DNA of 64,000 bases from an uncultured Prevotellaceae bacterium (GCA_900316505.1 ONDH01000013.1:1-64000); one strand, 5' to 3'. Numbered from the stretch's first letter, positions 37,581 through 47,767 are shown. Notes: generated by a model from the letters alone, not told the origin. Translations and numbers: made by a program.

Positions 37581-39979
37581 AAAAAATCTGTTTCTTTTTC
37601 TTAGTCTTGATTTGCTGCTTCTTGTCGGCTGGCGCGGTCGATTTGAAGCAGTGTCGTATTGTGGTGGCTGAAGAGGATGCCGCTTTGGTGAAGAAGATGG
37701 GCGTGGTGCTGAGTGAGGACATCGAACGGGTGACAGGAGTGAAACCCGTGGTGGAGACATCGGGAACAGCATCTTCCAAGAATGAGGTTGTCTTGGCAAC
37801 CGTGGAGCATCTGCCGGCATCGTTGGGCGTGGATGTGAGTGATGTCAGGGGGTGCTGGGAACGCTACAAGATTGTCACCAAAGGCAACCGCCTCATCATT
37901 GTAGGTAGTGATGCGAGAGGGGCTGCATACGGCGCATTCCACGTGAGTGAGCGTATCGGTGTGTCTCCGTGGTATTGGTTTGCCGATGTGCCTGTGCAGA
38001 AAAAGAAGACACTTGATTATAAGGAAAACTATACATCCAAGTCACCCACCATCAAGTATCGTGGCATTTTCATTAACGATGAGGACTGGGGAATGAAGAC
38101 GTGGGCTGCTGAGAACTTTGAAAAAGAACTGAATGATATAGGTCCGAAAACCTACGACAAAGTGTGTGAGCTGCTGTTGCGCTTGAAAGCCAATATGTTG
38201 GCACCTGCCATGCACGACTGCACGGGCGCTTTCTACAGTCATCCGGAAAGTCAGAAAGTGGCGGCAGAGTGGGGCATTATGATTACAACAAGCCATTGTG
38301 AACCGCTGCTCTTTAATAATGCAGCTCCTTCTGAATGGGATAAGGAACGTGATGGCGAATGGAATTACCTGACTAACAAGGAAACGATTTGGAAGAAGTT
38401 GGACAACCGCCTGCGTGAGACGGCTCAATATGACAACATCTACACGACTGGCATGCGCGGTTTGCATGATGAGGCGATGAAAGGCTCCACAGACCCGAAA
38501 GTCCGTGCAAGGACTTTGGAAACGGTGTTTGCGGATCAGCGGAAAATATTGGAAACCCACAAGCGGAAGCCTGCTGCAGACATTCCCCAAATATTTGTTC
38601 CTTACAAAGAGACGTTGGACATCTACGATGCAGGTCTTCGTGTACCTGATGACATCACGCTGGTGTGGCCTGATGACAACTATGGGTATATGAAACGCGT
38701 GTCAAACGAGCAGGAACGTCAGCGCAAGGGCGGTTCAGGTGTGTACTATCACCTCAGCTATCTGGGAACCCCGCATGACAACATCTGGATAGCCACCACA
38801 GCTCCCATGCTGATGTATGAGGAACTGAAAAAAGCTTATGATGCAGGAGCAGACCGCTACTGGCTGCTGAATGTTGGCGACATCAAGCCGATGGAGATGG
38901 AAATGCAGCATTTCTTTGACATGGCATGGAATTTCTCTTCCTTCACTTATGAGAATGTGAACCAATACCAAGCTATATGGCTTGCTTCTATATATGGGAA
39001 AAAGTATGAGCGTGATTTCCAACGGATTCTCGACACTTACTATCGTTTGGCATGGGAAAGAAAACCCGAATTCATGGGTTATGAAATAGAGTGGGACAAT
39101 CAGGAGAACAGTAAGCTGCACGATACAGACTTCTCTTTTGAGTCAGGCACTGCACAGAAGCGCCTTGCAGACTATCAGCGTATTTCTGACCGCATCGATG
39201 CCATTCAGCAGGAACTACCTCCTGTTCTGCAACCATCCTTCTTTGAAATCATTGCTTACAGCGTCAAGTCTGCCTGTCAGATGAACCGTAAGTTTCTTAT
39301 GGCACAGCGCAATCACGAAACGGGAGATGCGGAGGCTGCAAGAGAGGCAACTCAAGCCTTTGACAGCCTTCAAACGCTCCTTGACACTTACAACACGCAG
39401 CTTTCGGGCAAATGGAACCAGATGATTTCGCAAATACCCCCTGGTTATTGTGCCTTATATCAGCTCATGCCAGAATTGGTCACAGCTCCCACTCATGCTC
39501 ATCGCTTACCTGATCATCAACGGCATCCTATTTATGACCAGCACATGAACCTTGGACAAGTGAAGGTGCGTGCTCCATTCCGTCTCATAGAGGGAATCGG
39601 CACAGACTGGATGGCTCTCCAGATGGGTGAACCACTCGACCCTGTGCAGAATCCTGCGCGTCTCACCTCTGCTCATATAGACATCCCCTTCGATTATTCC
39701 TCTTCCAAGGACACCCTCTCGGTCTGCATCTCGACCATTCCCTTCTGGCCCGTCACCCTTGAACGTGGTAACCGTATTGGTGTCAGTGTCGATGGTTGCC
39801 CTCCTGTTGTTTGTGAAAACAAATTCGAAGAGTGGTCTTATCCTTGGAAACTGCAAGTGCTAGAGAACCGTAAAGACTATCTGCTCACATTCCCCATCGA
39901 CCCTGCGAGAAAACACCATGTCCTTACACTCGTCATTGGCGACCCGGGACAAATGGTTCAGCAAATCACCTTCCAATGA
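37577..39979 (+). CDS. GH115 xylan alpha-glucuronidase
   Basis: Predicted to remove (4-O-methyl)glucuronic acid side chains from xylan, from terminal or internal residues. 800 residues with a signal peptide (about 1-20). Family-typical blocks include 'GAAYGAFHVSERIGVSPWYW' (about 115-134), 'KYRGIFINDEDWGMKTWA' (about 156-173), 'MLAPAMHDCTG' and 'LVWPDDNYGYMKR'. It begins inside the stop of the esterase gene. Pairing with an esterase suggests coordinated side-chain removal. Confidence 0.92.
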   Translation: MKKICFFFLVLICCFLSAGAVDLKQCRIVVAEEDAALVKKMGVVLSEDIERVTGVKPVVETSGTASSKNEVVLATVEHLPASLGVDVSDVRGCWERYKIVTKGNRLIIVGSDARGAAYGAFHVSERIGVSPWYWFADVPVQKKKTLDYKENYTSKSPTIKYRGIFINDEDWGMKTWAAENFEKELNDIGPKTYDKVCELLLRLKANMLAPAMHDCTGAFYSHPESQKVAAEWGIMITTSHCEPLLFNNAAPSEWDKERDGEWNYLTNKETIWKKLDNRLRETAQYDNIYTTGMRGLHDEAMKGSTDPKVRARTLETVFADQRKILETHKRKPAADIPQIFVPYKETLDIYDAGLRVPDDITLVWPDDNYGYMKRVSNEQERQRKGGSGVYYHLSYLGTPHDNIWIATTAPMLMYEELKKAYDAGADRYWLLNVGDIKPMEMEMQHFFDMAWNFSSFTYENVNQYQAIWLASIYGKKYERDFQRILDTYYRLAWERKPEFMGYEIEWDNQENSKLHDTDFSFESGTAQKRLADYQRISDRIDAIQQELPPVLQPSFFEIIAYSVKSACQMNRKFLMAQRNHETGDAEAAREATQAFDSLQTLLDTYNTQLSGKWNQMISQIPPGYCALYQLMPELVTAPTHAHRLPDHQRHPIYDQHMNLGQVKVRAPFRLIEGIGTDWMALQMGEPLDPVQNPARLTSAHIDIPFDYSSSKDTLSVCISTIPFWPVTLERGNRIGVSVDGCPPVVCENKFEEWSYPWKLQVLENRKDYLLTFPIDPARKHHVLTLVIGDPGQMVQQITFQ

Positions 39980-40020
39980 CAGATGTTTAGATGCTGGTGT
40001 TACGTTCATTCATCGAGGAG

Positions 40021-40049
40021 GTAACATACACAAAACAATATGAAACGTG
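40021..40049 (+). promoter_or_regulatory. Candidate operator: GTAACATA/GAAACGTG direct repeat
   Basis: GTAACATA at 40021 and GAAACGTG at 40042, pitch 21 bp, second half-site 36 bp before the -7 box at 40078. It keeps the spacing of the other sites although the half-sites are diverged. Confidence 0.6.
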
Positions 40050-40077
40050 TTGCAAAGCGGGTTTCTTCAGGAACACC

Positions 40078-40085
40078 TAACTTTG
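40078..40085 (+). promoter_or_regulatory. -7 promoter box TAACTTTG for CotH-like gene
   Basis: Matches the TAnnTTTG consensus, 73 bp before the ATG at 40159. Confidence 0.7.
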
Positions 40086-40158
40086 CAACATGTTTTGTGA
40101 TGATGTCTCATCACGTAATCTTTTACAAAGAAACAGTTTTACCAAACACAGATAGATA

Positions 40159-42483
40159 ATGAAGAAAACATTTTTGACGCTATGGGTAATGGCGTGGATG
40201 GGTGTGATGCCAATGCTGGCTCAGCCTCAATTCAGTCAGCCTCATGGTCTTTATGATGGTGGCAGCTTGAGTGTTAGCATGACAGCACAAGATGCTGAGG
40301 CAGCCATTCGATATACCACGGATGGCAGTGAACCGACCACGACCAGCCGACTCTATTCAGCACCGCTCACTATCAGCAAGACGACTATCATACGCGCCGT
40401 TGAGGTGAAAGATGGGGAAATTATTTCGCCCATCTCCACAGCATCTTATATCTTCATGAATAGTGTGCTGAACCAGTCGGACACCCCGACGGGCTATCCG
40501 ACAGAGTGGGGACGCTACACCCAAATGAGCGGTGTAGCTCCAGCCGACTATGGCATGGATGCGGAAATGACAAACGATCCTGTGTTGAAAGAAAAGATAC
40601 AAGAAGGATTGAAATCGTTGCCAATCCTCAGTATCGTGACTGACAAAGATAATCTGTTCAGTCATGAGAATGACGAGGAGAAGGGGGGCATCTACATCTT
40701 TACAGGTCCTCCAATAGGTGATGCGACGGGGCACGGATGGACACGTCCTGCCAGCATCGAGTTGATGGGCGGCGACCAGAAACATGACCTCTCTGCCACT
40801 TGCGGATTGCGTCTGCATGGAGGTCATGGGCGTTTGGCAGAAAAGAATCCCAAGCATTCGTTCCGTCTTGTCTTCAAGGAAAAGTATGGTGAGAAGACTC
40901 TGAAATACCCTCTCTATGGTGAAGATGAACCCAGTAAGTTTGACCAACTGGTGCTGCGTTGTCACTTTGGTAATGCTTGGCAACATTGGACAGAAGCAAA
41001 CCGTCAGAAAGCTCAATACACCCGCGATGTTTGGGCTCGCCGCATGCAGCGTAAGATGGGACATACTGCAGCCAATGCCCTCTATGTCCATCTGTTCCTC
41101 AATGGTATGTACTGGGGACTTTACAACATTGCAGAACGGGTTGATGACCAGTTCGGAAAAAATCACATCGGGGGTAAGAAAGGTGACTACGATGTCATCA
41201 AGATAGAAGAAGATGGTGGCAACCACATTGAGGCGAGTGAAGGTGATTTGGAAGCATGGAACCTCATGGTGGAAACAGTGACTCATGCTGCTTCGCCGGA
41301 AGCTTATGCCCAATTGGATACATTGCTTGATGTGGACAACTTTATTGACTATATGCTTATCAACCAATATGGTGGTAACACTGATTGGGACCATCATAAC
41401 TGGTATGCCATCCGTCGTCATGGTCTGGATTCTGAAGGATTCCGCTTCTTGTGCTGGGATTCGGAAATCATCTTTGAAAGTGAAAATGAGAATGTGCTGG
41501 GCAAGAACAATGGCAAAAGTTTCCCTACTGGTATTTTCAACAACCTGTTGCAGAATGAGGATTTCGCCCGTCGCTATCTCCGTCGTGCCAAAGAGGTGTT
41601 GGCAGACGATGGCTTGTTAGGCGAGGCGTCTGTTGTGGCAGTGTGGGACAGTCTCTACAATACCATTTCTTCGGCACTCTATGTGGAGGCTGCCCGTTGG
41701 GGTGACTACCGTCGTGACGTCCATCCCTACACAACCAGGGGTAATCTCTACACCGTCGATGGAACCTATATGAAAGAGCGTAACAGACTCTTGACGCAAT
41801 ACTTCCCAGTGCGCACAGAACGTGTGCTGAACAGCATCGTGAGCCTTGTCAATGTGGATGACTTCGAGATGCCAGATGGATGGATTGCTTTGGCATCCGA
41901 AATGTTCAAGGAATGGGATGGCGTGGATGCTGATGCACAGCCTCTGGATAAAGATGTGAATGTCGATTGGAACATAGGTCAGAATACGGGAGGAGGCAAG
42001 GCTTTGGCAGGTTTTGTGAATGTGGATCACAACCAATATGCTGATATCAGTCCGTACGAGAAACTTGTCCTGCGTGGCACAGGAAGTGGATTGCGCATCC
42101 TTACGAACAGGCTGGTGCCGCATGGACCCTGGAAGCAGATTGTCGTGTCTTTCAGGGAGGATGACCCATATTGGGACAGCGAATTGGGTGCTATTGTCAT
42201 TCCATTGGAGGAAATCCGTACGATGCGTACGACAGAAAATGAGTGGAGGGAGGATGATTTTGTTCATTTGAATGCGCTCAAAGTGGATTGGAACAGTATG
42301 GTGAATCTCAAGGGTGCTTACCTCGTTCCTACAGAGTCAGAGATGGCTATCAATAGTCCGGTTACCAACTCTCAACTTTCAACATCCGGCTCTCAACTAT
42401 ATTACAATTTGCAGGGTCAGCCTGTCGAACATCCTACCCGTGGCATCTACATTTACAATGGAAGAAAGGTGTTTATTCGCTAA
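40159..42483 (+). CDS. Secreted CotH-like protein kinase
   Basis: 774 residues with a signal peptide (about 1-21). Residues about 28-95 form a chitobiase/hexosaminidase C-terminal-like beta domain ('IRYTTDGSEPTTTSRLYSAP'). Residues about 150-560 resemble CotH-family kinases: 'CGLRLHGGHGR', 'KHSFRLVFKEKYG', 'LFLNGMYWGLYNIAERVDD' and two acidic motifs, 'NTDWDHHNW' (Asp409/Asp411) and 'LCWDSE' (Asp434), which fit the catalytic Asp positions known from CotH. The C-terminal part is beta-rich, ending in 'YYNLQGQPVEHPTRGIYI'. Before the tail, 'TNSQLSTSGSQL' is encoded by heptamer-like repeats. It carries a candidate operator shared with GH30. Target proteins are unknown. Confidence 0.82.
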   Translation: MKKTFLTLWVMAWMGVMPMLAQPQFSQPHGLYDGGSLSVSMTAQDAEAAIRYTTDGSEPTTTSRLYSAPLTISKTTIIRAVEVKDGEIISPISTASYIFMNSVLNQSDTPTGYPTEWGRYTQMSGVAPADYGMDAEMTNDPVLKEKIQEGLKSLPILSIVTDKDNLFSHENDEEKGGIYIFTGPPIGDATGHGWTRPASIELMGGDQKHDLSATCGLRLHGGHGRLAEKNPKHSFRLVFKEKYGEKTLKYPLYGEDEPSKFDQLVLRCHFGNAWQHWTEANRQKAQYTRDVWARRMQRKMGHTAANALYVHLFLNGMYWGLYNIAERVDDQFGKNHIGGKKGDYDVIKIEEDGGNHIEASEGDLEAWNLMVETVTHAASPEAYAQLDTLLDVDNFIDYMLINQYGGNTDWDHHNWYAIRRHGLDSEGFRFLCWDSEIIFESENENVLGKNNGKSFPTGIFNNLLQNEDFARRYLRRAKEVLADDGLLGEASVVAVWDSLYNTISSALYVEAARWGDYRRDVHPYTTRGNLYTVDGTYMKERNRLLTQYFPVRTERVLNSIVSLVNVDDFEMPDGWIALASEMFKEWDGVDADAQPLDKDVNVDWNIGQNTGGGKALAGFVNVDHNQYADISPYEKLVLRGTGSGLRILTNRLVPHGPWKQIVVSFREDDPYWDSELGAIVIPLEEIRTMRTTENEWREDDFVHLNALKVDWNSMVNLKGAYLVPTESEMAINSPVTNSQLSTSGSQLYYNLQGQPVEHPTRGIYIYNGRKVFIR
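42364..42399 (+). repeat. Heptamer-like repeat inside CotH-like gene
   Basis: Degenerate CTCAACT/TTCAACA/CTCAACT units separated by a GGCT step. Translated as a Ser/Gln/Leu linker between the folded part and the C-terminal tail. Confidence 0.6.
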
Positions 42484-42506
42484 TATGCGACAAAACAGGA
42501 GAGAAT

Positions 42507-42571
42507 GTTACAAATTTGCAACTTTAGGGTACATGGCGCAATGCTCTTTCGGTAAAAAAGGAGTAACTTTG
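42507..42571 (+). promoter_or_regulatory. GH95 promoter: TAACTTTG with weak operator-like repeats
   Basis: TAACTTTG at 42564-42571. GGTACATG at 42528 and GTTACAAA at 42507 lie at exactly the 36-bp and 21-bp offsets of the candidate operator but match it only partly. The box itself is solid; operator membership is doubtful. Confidence 0.5.
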
Positions 42572-42600
42572 CAGCATATTTTTACTAATCAAGAACTATA

Positions 42601-45006
42601 TTGAATATGAAAAAGATTATTGTTTGTATCTGTCTGGCTTTCGTGGCATGTATTGGCGGACAGACAAAGGTGTGGGCAGCGGCTCAGACAAAGTCAGTGG
42701 ACAATGACCAACGATTGTGGTATGACCACCCAGCCACGGTGTGGCTTGAGGCAGTTCCTCTGGGTAATTCACGCATGGGTGCCATGGTGTTTGGTGGTAC
42801 CGATGTGGAGGAAATCCAGTTGAATGAGGAGACCTTCTGGAGCGGTGGCCCTCACAACAACAACAGCACCACTTCCTTGCAGCATCTCGATGAGGTGCGC
42901 AACCTGATTTTTGACGGTAAGGAGCGTGAGGCTGAGAACATCATCAACAAGGAATTTGTCAAAGGTCCTCATGGCATGCGTTTCCTCACAGTGGGAAGCC
43001 TGCGCTTGCATTTCGGACATCAGAAGGTGGAAAACTATGTGCGCGACCTGGATTTGCAGACAGCTGTCAGCACCACTTCCTATACCTGTGACAATGTACA
43101 ATACACTCGTCGTGTCATCGCTTCACTTGCCGACGGCATTGTCGTGGTGAACGTGAAGGCAAGCAAGAAGGGTGCGCTGAATTTCACACTTTCTCACAAA
43201 TGTATCTTCCCAATGGAGGCAAAAGCTTCCGGCAATCAGTTGCTGGCAACCATCAAGGGCGTTGACCAAGAGGGCATTCGTGCGGCATTGACAGCTCAGT
43301 GCTTGACACGTGTGAAGGCTGACGGCACAACTAAGGCTGAAGGTGATTCGTTGGTGGTGGCTGGCGCGACAGAAGCCACGCTCTACATTTCTGCAGCCAC
43401 TAATTTCGTCAACTACCACGATGTGTCTGGCGATGCAGCCAAGAAGAACGAACAGTTCCTGACGGCAGCAGATAAGATGAAGTTTGACCAGCTTTTGAAA
43501 CGCCATTTGGCTGTTTATCAGAAGCAGTATAATCGTGTCAATCTTTCTTTGACCTCTTCTGACAATCAGAAGCTCCCAACCGACCAACGATTGGACAAGT
43601 TCTATGGCAGTAGTGATATGGGTATGGTTTCACTGCTCTTCAACTATGGTCGTTACTTGCTCATTTCCTCTTCGCAGAAGGGTGGACAGGCTGCCAATCT
43701 GCAGGGCGTGTGGAATGACAAACGTGATGCTCCTTGGGATTCAAAATACACCATCAACATCAATGCGGAGATGAACTACTGGCCTGCTGAGGTGTGCAAC
43801 ATCTCTGAGACTGCCGAACCTCTGTTCTCAATGGTGAAAGACCTGAGTGTAACAGGTGCAGAGACTGCCCGTGTCATGTATAACTGCGGAGGATGGGTGG
43901 CACACCACAACACGGACATTTGGCGCATTGCAGGTCCTGTGGATGGCGCCGCATGGGGCATGTTCCCACATGGAGGAGGTTGGCTCACCACTCACCTGTG
44001 GGAGCACTACCAGTACACGCTCGACAAGGCATTCCTGCGTGAATATTATCCTATCATGAAAGGTGCTGCAGATTTCTATCTTGACTTTATGGTGGAGCGT
44101 AATGGCGAACTCCTTGTTGTGCCCAGCACCTCTCCTGAGCATGGTGGTCGCGGCAAGTCATCCACCATTACAGCAGGTTGTACGATGGACAACCAGATTG
44201 TTCACGACGTTCTCTCACAGACCTTGGCGGCAGCTAAGATTCTGGGTGAAGACGCTGGCTACCAGCAGAAACTCTCCGTTGCTATCAGCAAACTCCCCAA
44301 GATGAAAGTGGGACAGTATGGTCAGCTGCAGGAGTGGCGTGACGACCTTGATGATCCTAATGACCAACATCGTCACATCTCACATCTGTACGGACTCTAT
44401 CCTTCTAATCAGATTTCTCCTTATACCACACCTGACCTTTGGAAGGCAGCAGGCGTGACCTTGAAACAGCGTGGTGACCAGGCTACAGGTTGGAGTCTTG
44501 GATGGAAAACAAACTTCTGGGCGCGTATGCTCGATGGCAATCATGCCTTCACCATTATCAGCAATATGTTGAGGCTCCTGCCCAACGAGGGACGTGAACG
44601 TCAGTACCCCAACGGACGTACTTTCCCGAACCTCTTCGATGCACACCCACCTTTCCAGATTGACGGAAACTTCGGTGTCACAGCAGGTATTGCTGAAATG
44701 CTGATGCAGAGTGATCCTATCACCAACGAGAAGCCGGCCATCCATTTGTTGCCAGCTCTGCCCGATGCATGGAAAGAGGGTAGCGTGAGCGGTCTTCGCG
44801 CCCGTGGTGGTTACGAAGTGAGCGAGGCATGGGAAAATGGCACCATCAAGACTGCGACTATCAAAGCCCAGCAAAATGGTACCCTTCGTGTTCGTTGCAA
44901 GGATACGCTGACAGCCAAGGGCTTGTCTCTTGTTTCCACTCACGATGGTGTCAACGAGTATGAAGTGGCTGTTAAGGCAGGACAGGTCGTTGAAATCAAG
45001 CATTAA
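42601..45006 (+). CDS. GH95 alpha-L-fucosidase/galactosidase
   Basis: Predicted to remove alpha-1,2-linked L-fucose, or L-galactose in some xylan-linked members. About 801 residues with a signal peptide (cleavage near 25-30); the ATG at 42607 is an alternative start. Catalytic motifs of the family are present: 'TININAEMNYWPAE' (Asn pair), 'TSPEHGGRG' (acid Glu) and 'FQIDGNFGVTAG' (Asp). No CotH-like tail at the C-terminus. Followed after 33 bp by a GH43 gene without an intervening terminator, so probably one operon. Substrate not determined. Confidence 0.9.
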   Translation: MNMKKIIVCICLAFVACIGGQTKVWAAAQTKSVDNDQRLWYDHPATVWLEAVPLGNSRMGAMVFGGTDVEEIQLNEETFWSGGPHNNNSTTSLQHLDEVRNLIFDGKEREAENIINKEFVKGPHGMRFLTVGSLRLHFGHQKVENYVRDLDLQTAVSTTSYTCDNVQYTRRVIASLADGIVVVNVKASKKGALNFTLSHKCIFPMEAKASGNQLLATIKGVDQEGIRAALTAQCLTRVKADGTTKAEGDSLVVAGATEATLYISAATNFVNYHDVSGDAAKKNEQFLTAADKMKFDQLLKRHLAVYQKQYNRVNLSLTSSDNQKLPTDQRLDKFYGSSDMGMVSLLFNYGRYLLISSSQKGGQAANLQGVWNDKRDAPWDSKYTININAEMNYWPAEVCNISETAEPLFSMVKDLSVTGAETARVMYNCGGWVAHHNTDIWRIAGPVDGAAWGMFPHGGGWLTTHLWEHYQYTLDKAFLREYYPIMKGAADFYLDFMVERNGELLVVPSTSPEHGGRGKSSTITAGCTMDNQIVHDVLSQTLAAAKILGEDAGYQQKLSVAISKLPKMKVGQYGQLQEWRDDLDDPNDQHRHISHLYGLYPSNQISPYTTPDLWKAAGVTLKQRGDQATGWSLGWKTNFWARMLDGNHAFTIISNMLRLLPNEGRERQYPNGRTFPNLFDAHPPFQIDGNFGVTAGIAEMLMQSDPITNEKPAIHLLPALPDAWKEGSVSGLRARGGYEVSEAWENGTIKTATIKAQQNGTLRVRCKDTLTAKGLSLVSTHDGVNEYEVAVKAGQVVEIKH

Positions 45007-45039
45007 ATACCAACACTAAAGCCAATAAAAAACTAACAA

Positions 45040-47085
45040 ATGAGAAAACTATTTTTTGCAATTCTTTCGTTTTGTGCACTCTCCATGAATGCACAAAACC
45101 CTTACCTCCCATTGTGGGAGCACTTGCCAGATGGTGAACCTCGTGTCTTTGAAGACCCCGACAACCCAGGCAAGTATCGTGCTTACATCATTGGTTCGCA
45201 CGACGTGACTTACACTGCTTATTGTGGTAATGATGTGCGCATGTGGTCAGCGCCAGTTGAAGACTTGAGCCAGTGGCGTGACGAAGGCCCTATCTTCTCT
45301 CACTATGTGGATGGCAGATGGGACACCATGTATGCTCCTGACCTCGTGGAGGTGAAGGACAAGACAACAGGCAAGAAGACCTATTGGCTCTATCCTCACT
45401 CTCGTGGATGGCGTCGCACCCCGATGGTGTGTAAGGGTGACCGTCCTGATGGTCCTTTCACTCCAGTCAACCTGACACCTGATGGTCGTCAGTGTGTGGA
45501 GGGTTCACTCATCGACTTTGACCCTTCTGTGTTCATCGAGAACATCACTGACAAGAAAGATCCTGACTACGATAAAGGCTATCGCGCTTATGTGTTCTAT
45601 GGTTTCCAGCACTCTACTGCTGTTGAGCTCGACCAGAACACCATGTACAGCAAGCGTCAGGGTACAGACCCAATTGACCCCTTCATTCCTGCCAGCAGCG
45701 CAGATGGCCGTCTGCTCGACAGGGCTGGTAGCGAGTACAAAGCGCTCTACAAGGGACAGAACCCACTCGATTTCAACTTCTTTGAAGCATCTTCCATCCG
45801 TCAGGTTGGTAACAAATATGTGATGGTGTTCTCTGGATATAGCGGTAAGGAATATGGTTTGGGCAACACCAACTCTGCACTTCGTTATGCTTATGGCGAC
45901 TCTCCACTGGGTCCTTGGCGTTCTGGTGGTGTGCTGGTTGACTCTCGTGGCGTTGTGGTGAACGAGGATGGTTCCAAGTTGATTACCACTAACGCAGGTC
46001 ACAACACGCACGGCTCTATTCAGGAAATCAATGGTCAGTGGTATGTGTTCTATCACCGTCCTCCACGTGGCTTCGGCAATGCACGTCAGGCAATGGTGGC
46101 TCCTGTCAAGATTGTCTGGGACAAGAAGTCTGTAGCTGATGGCGGTAAGGTTCGCATCGTGGGTTACGACCCATATACGAAGAATAACGAGTGGACAGCA
46201 AAGGCAAGCGATGGTAACGAATATACTGGTGCAGAGGTGACTTCCGAAGGTTTCCAGATTTATGGTCTTCCTCCTTATGCTTACTACTCTGCAGGTCTTG
46301 CTTGCTTCATGTACGGTCCAAACAGCAACCAGTGGATGCAAGACAACCATGATGTGTGGAACAACTCCATGGATCTCGCAGGCATTCAGAATGGTGGCGT
46401 CATCGGTTTCAAATACTTCGGTTTTGGCGGTCTTGCCAAGGATTCTAAGGGCGTGAAAGCCTTTGAAGGAACGAAGAAGGGTGACAACACGACGTTGGAA
46501 CTGAACCTGACTCCTGCAGGAAAGGGTGCATTCAAAATTCATGTCAAGTTGGATGATCCTTGGAAAGGTCAGGAGATTGGTGTCATCGATGTGCCTGCTT
46601 CTGCCAATAAGCAAGAGGCTTATCGGGTAAGTGTGCCAGCAGTGGAAGGTCTCACAGGCAAGCATGCCATTTATCTTGTGGTGGAAGGCGACGAAATCAA
46701 GCAGCCAGAGCAGCCACAGGGTCGTCCACAGTTCGGTGGTGGCAGACAGCAGCAAGGTCAGCAGCGTCCTCAGGGACTTTTCGACCTGCACGGAATCAGC
46801 TTCGGTAAGGGTGCTGGCGTGAAGGCTCCTGTAGTTCCAACTGTGACAATTACAGTTGATGGCAAGGACATCAAACTGCCTACAGCTCCTATGTTCTCTA
46901 CCAACGACAATGGTTTCATGATGGCAAACAACTATCAGGCATACGCACCACTCAAAGACAACTCTGTCATCAAGGCTACAGCCTCTGATCCAGCTGTCAC
47001 CTTCCAGATTGGTGCTGTATCCAATGGACGTGCTATTGTGAAGGCTACCTACAAAGGTTACACCAAGAACTTCTTCATCAACTAA
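45040..47085 (+). CDS. GH43-family glycosidase with C-terminal modules
   Basis: Predicted arabinofuranosidase or xylosidase of the five-bladed propeller type. 681 residues; signal peptide ends at 'SMNAQ'. Propeller region about 20-390 with 'PRVFEDPDNPGKYRAYI' and 'APDLVEV' near the start, 'IDFDPSVFIE' and a likely acid Glu in 'NFFEASSIRQVGNKYVM'. A Gly/Gln/Pro-rich low-complexity segment (about residues 552-580, 'GGGRQQQGQQRPQG') separates a middle beta module from the C-terminal one. Subfamily not assigned; its substrate linkage is unknown. Confidence 0.82.
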   Translation: MRKLFFAILSFCALSMNAQNPYLPLWEHLPDGEPRVFEDPDNPGKYRAYIIGSHDVTYTAYCGNDVRMWSAPVEDLSQWRDEGPIFSHYVDGRWDTMYAPDLVEVKDKTTGKKTYWLYPHSRGWRRTPMVCKGDRPDGPFTPVNLTPDGRQCVEGSLIDFDPSVFIENITDKKDPDYDKGYRAYVFYGFQHSTAVELDQNTMYSKRQGTDPIDPFIPASSADGRLLDRAGSEYKALYKGQNPLDFNFFEASSIRQVGNKYVMVFSGYSGKEYGLGNTNSALRYAYGDSPLGPWRSGGVLVDSRGVVVNEDGSKLITTNAGHNTHGSIQEINGQWYVFYHRPPRGFGNARQAMVAPVKIVWDKKSVADGGKVRIVGYDPYTKNNEWTAKASDGNEYTGAEVTSEGFQIYGLPPYAYYSAGLACFMYGPNSNQWMQDNHDVWNNSMDLAGIQNGGVIGFKYFGFGGLAKDSKGVKAFEGTKKGDNTTLELNLTPAGKGAFKIHVKLDDPWKGQEIGVIDVPASANKQEAYRVSVPAVEGLTGKHAIYLVVEGDEIKQPEQPQGRPQFGGGRQQQGQQRPQGLFDLHGISFGKGAGVKAPVVPTVTITVDGKDIKLPTAPMFSTNDNGFMMANNYQAYAPLKDNSVIKATASDPAVTFQIGAVSNGRAIVKATYKGYTKNFFIN

Positions 47086-47113
47086 TCACGTCATTTGACA
47101 AACACTTCTATAG

Positions 47114-47146
47114 AGGTGCCCTCGACGAAGCTCGGGGGCACCTTTT
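47114..47146 (+). terminator. Intrinsic terminator after GH95-GH43 operon
   Basis: AGGTGCCC...GGGGCACCT stem with a T run, starting 29 bp after the GH43 stop. Confidence 0.85.
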
Positions 47147-47645
47147 CTGTGTCTTTATACCGAACTGACGTTAAGACAAGTTCCTACGTAACGATTGAAC
47201 GAATTGAGCGGATGTGAACGGAGATATTATTTTAACCACGGATTTAGCCGATTCAACGGATTTTTTGCCTACGAATTAGACGAATTAAACGAATTTTTTG
47301 CTTTCTTGGCGAGAGCCCCGTCCGGATGGTTCCCCAAGAGCCTCGGGTGATGGTTTTTGAGAAACAAATTACCATAATTAAAATAATTTTATCCACAAAT
47401 TTTGATGATTTAATTATAGAAATTAGTGACATGAATTTATTGATGTCAGATTGACGTGTATATTCACGAGGATTCACGTCTAATAAAATCATTGAAGGTC
47501 GGTTTTAAGGCTCACCTGCAAAATCCTGTGTGTGGATTTGAAAAAAGAAAAACAGAACGTAGAGTTAAGCTCGCTTAATCGCATCTTTCATCCCTGCGAA
47601 GCGCATTCTAATTAACGTCTGTTCGGTATAAGGAATCGCTTCGCG

Positions 47646-47767
47646 AGAACCTTCAGCTCGACGTAGTCAAATTCTGCAAATCTTCCCAGATCTTCCAAAT
47701 AAAAATAGGATTTTGATAGATTTTGAATAGATTTTGTATGATTTGACTACGTCGAGCTAAAGGTTCT
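47646..47767. repeat. 27-bp inverted repeat with 68-bp loop
   Basis: Left arm 47646-47672 and right arm 47741-47767 pair at 26 of 27 positions and contain the word GACTACGTCGAGCT / AGCTCGACGTAGTC. The loop includes a GATTTTGATA-type 10-11-bp repeat. The arm word also occurs in the end of composite element B (GACTTCGTCGAGCTGAAGG). Confidence 0.85.

Noticed and set aside
40357..41421. 354-residue minus-strand open frame
   Set aside because: Antisense to the CotH-like gene, whose kinase motifs are intact.
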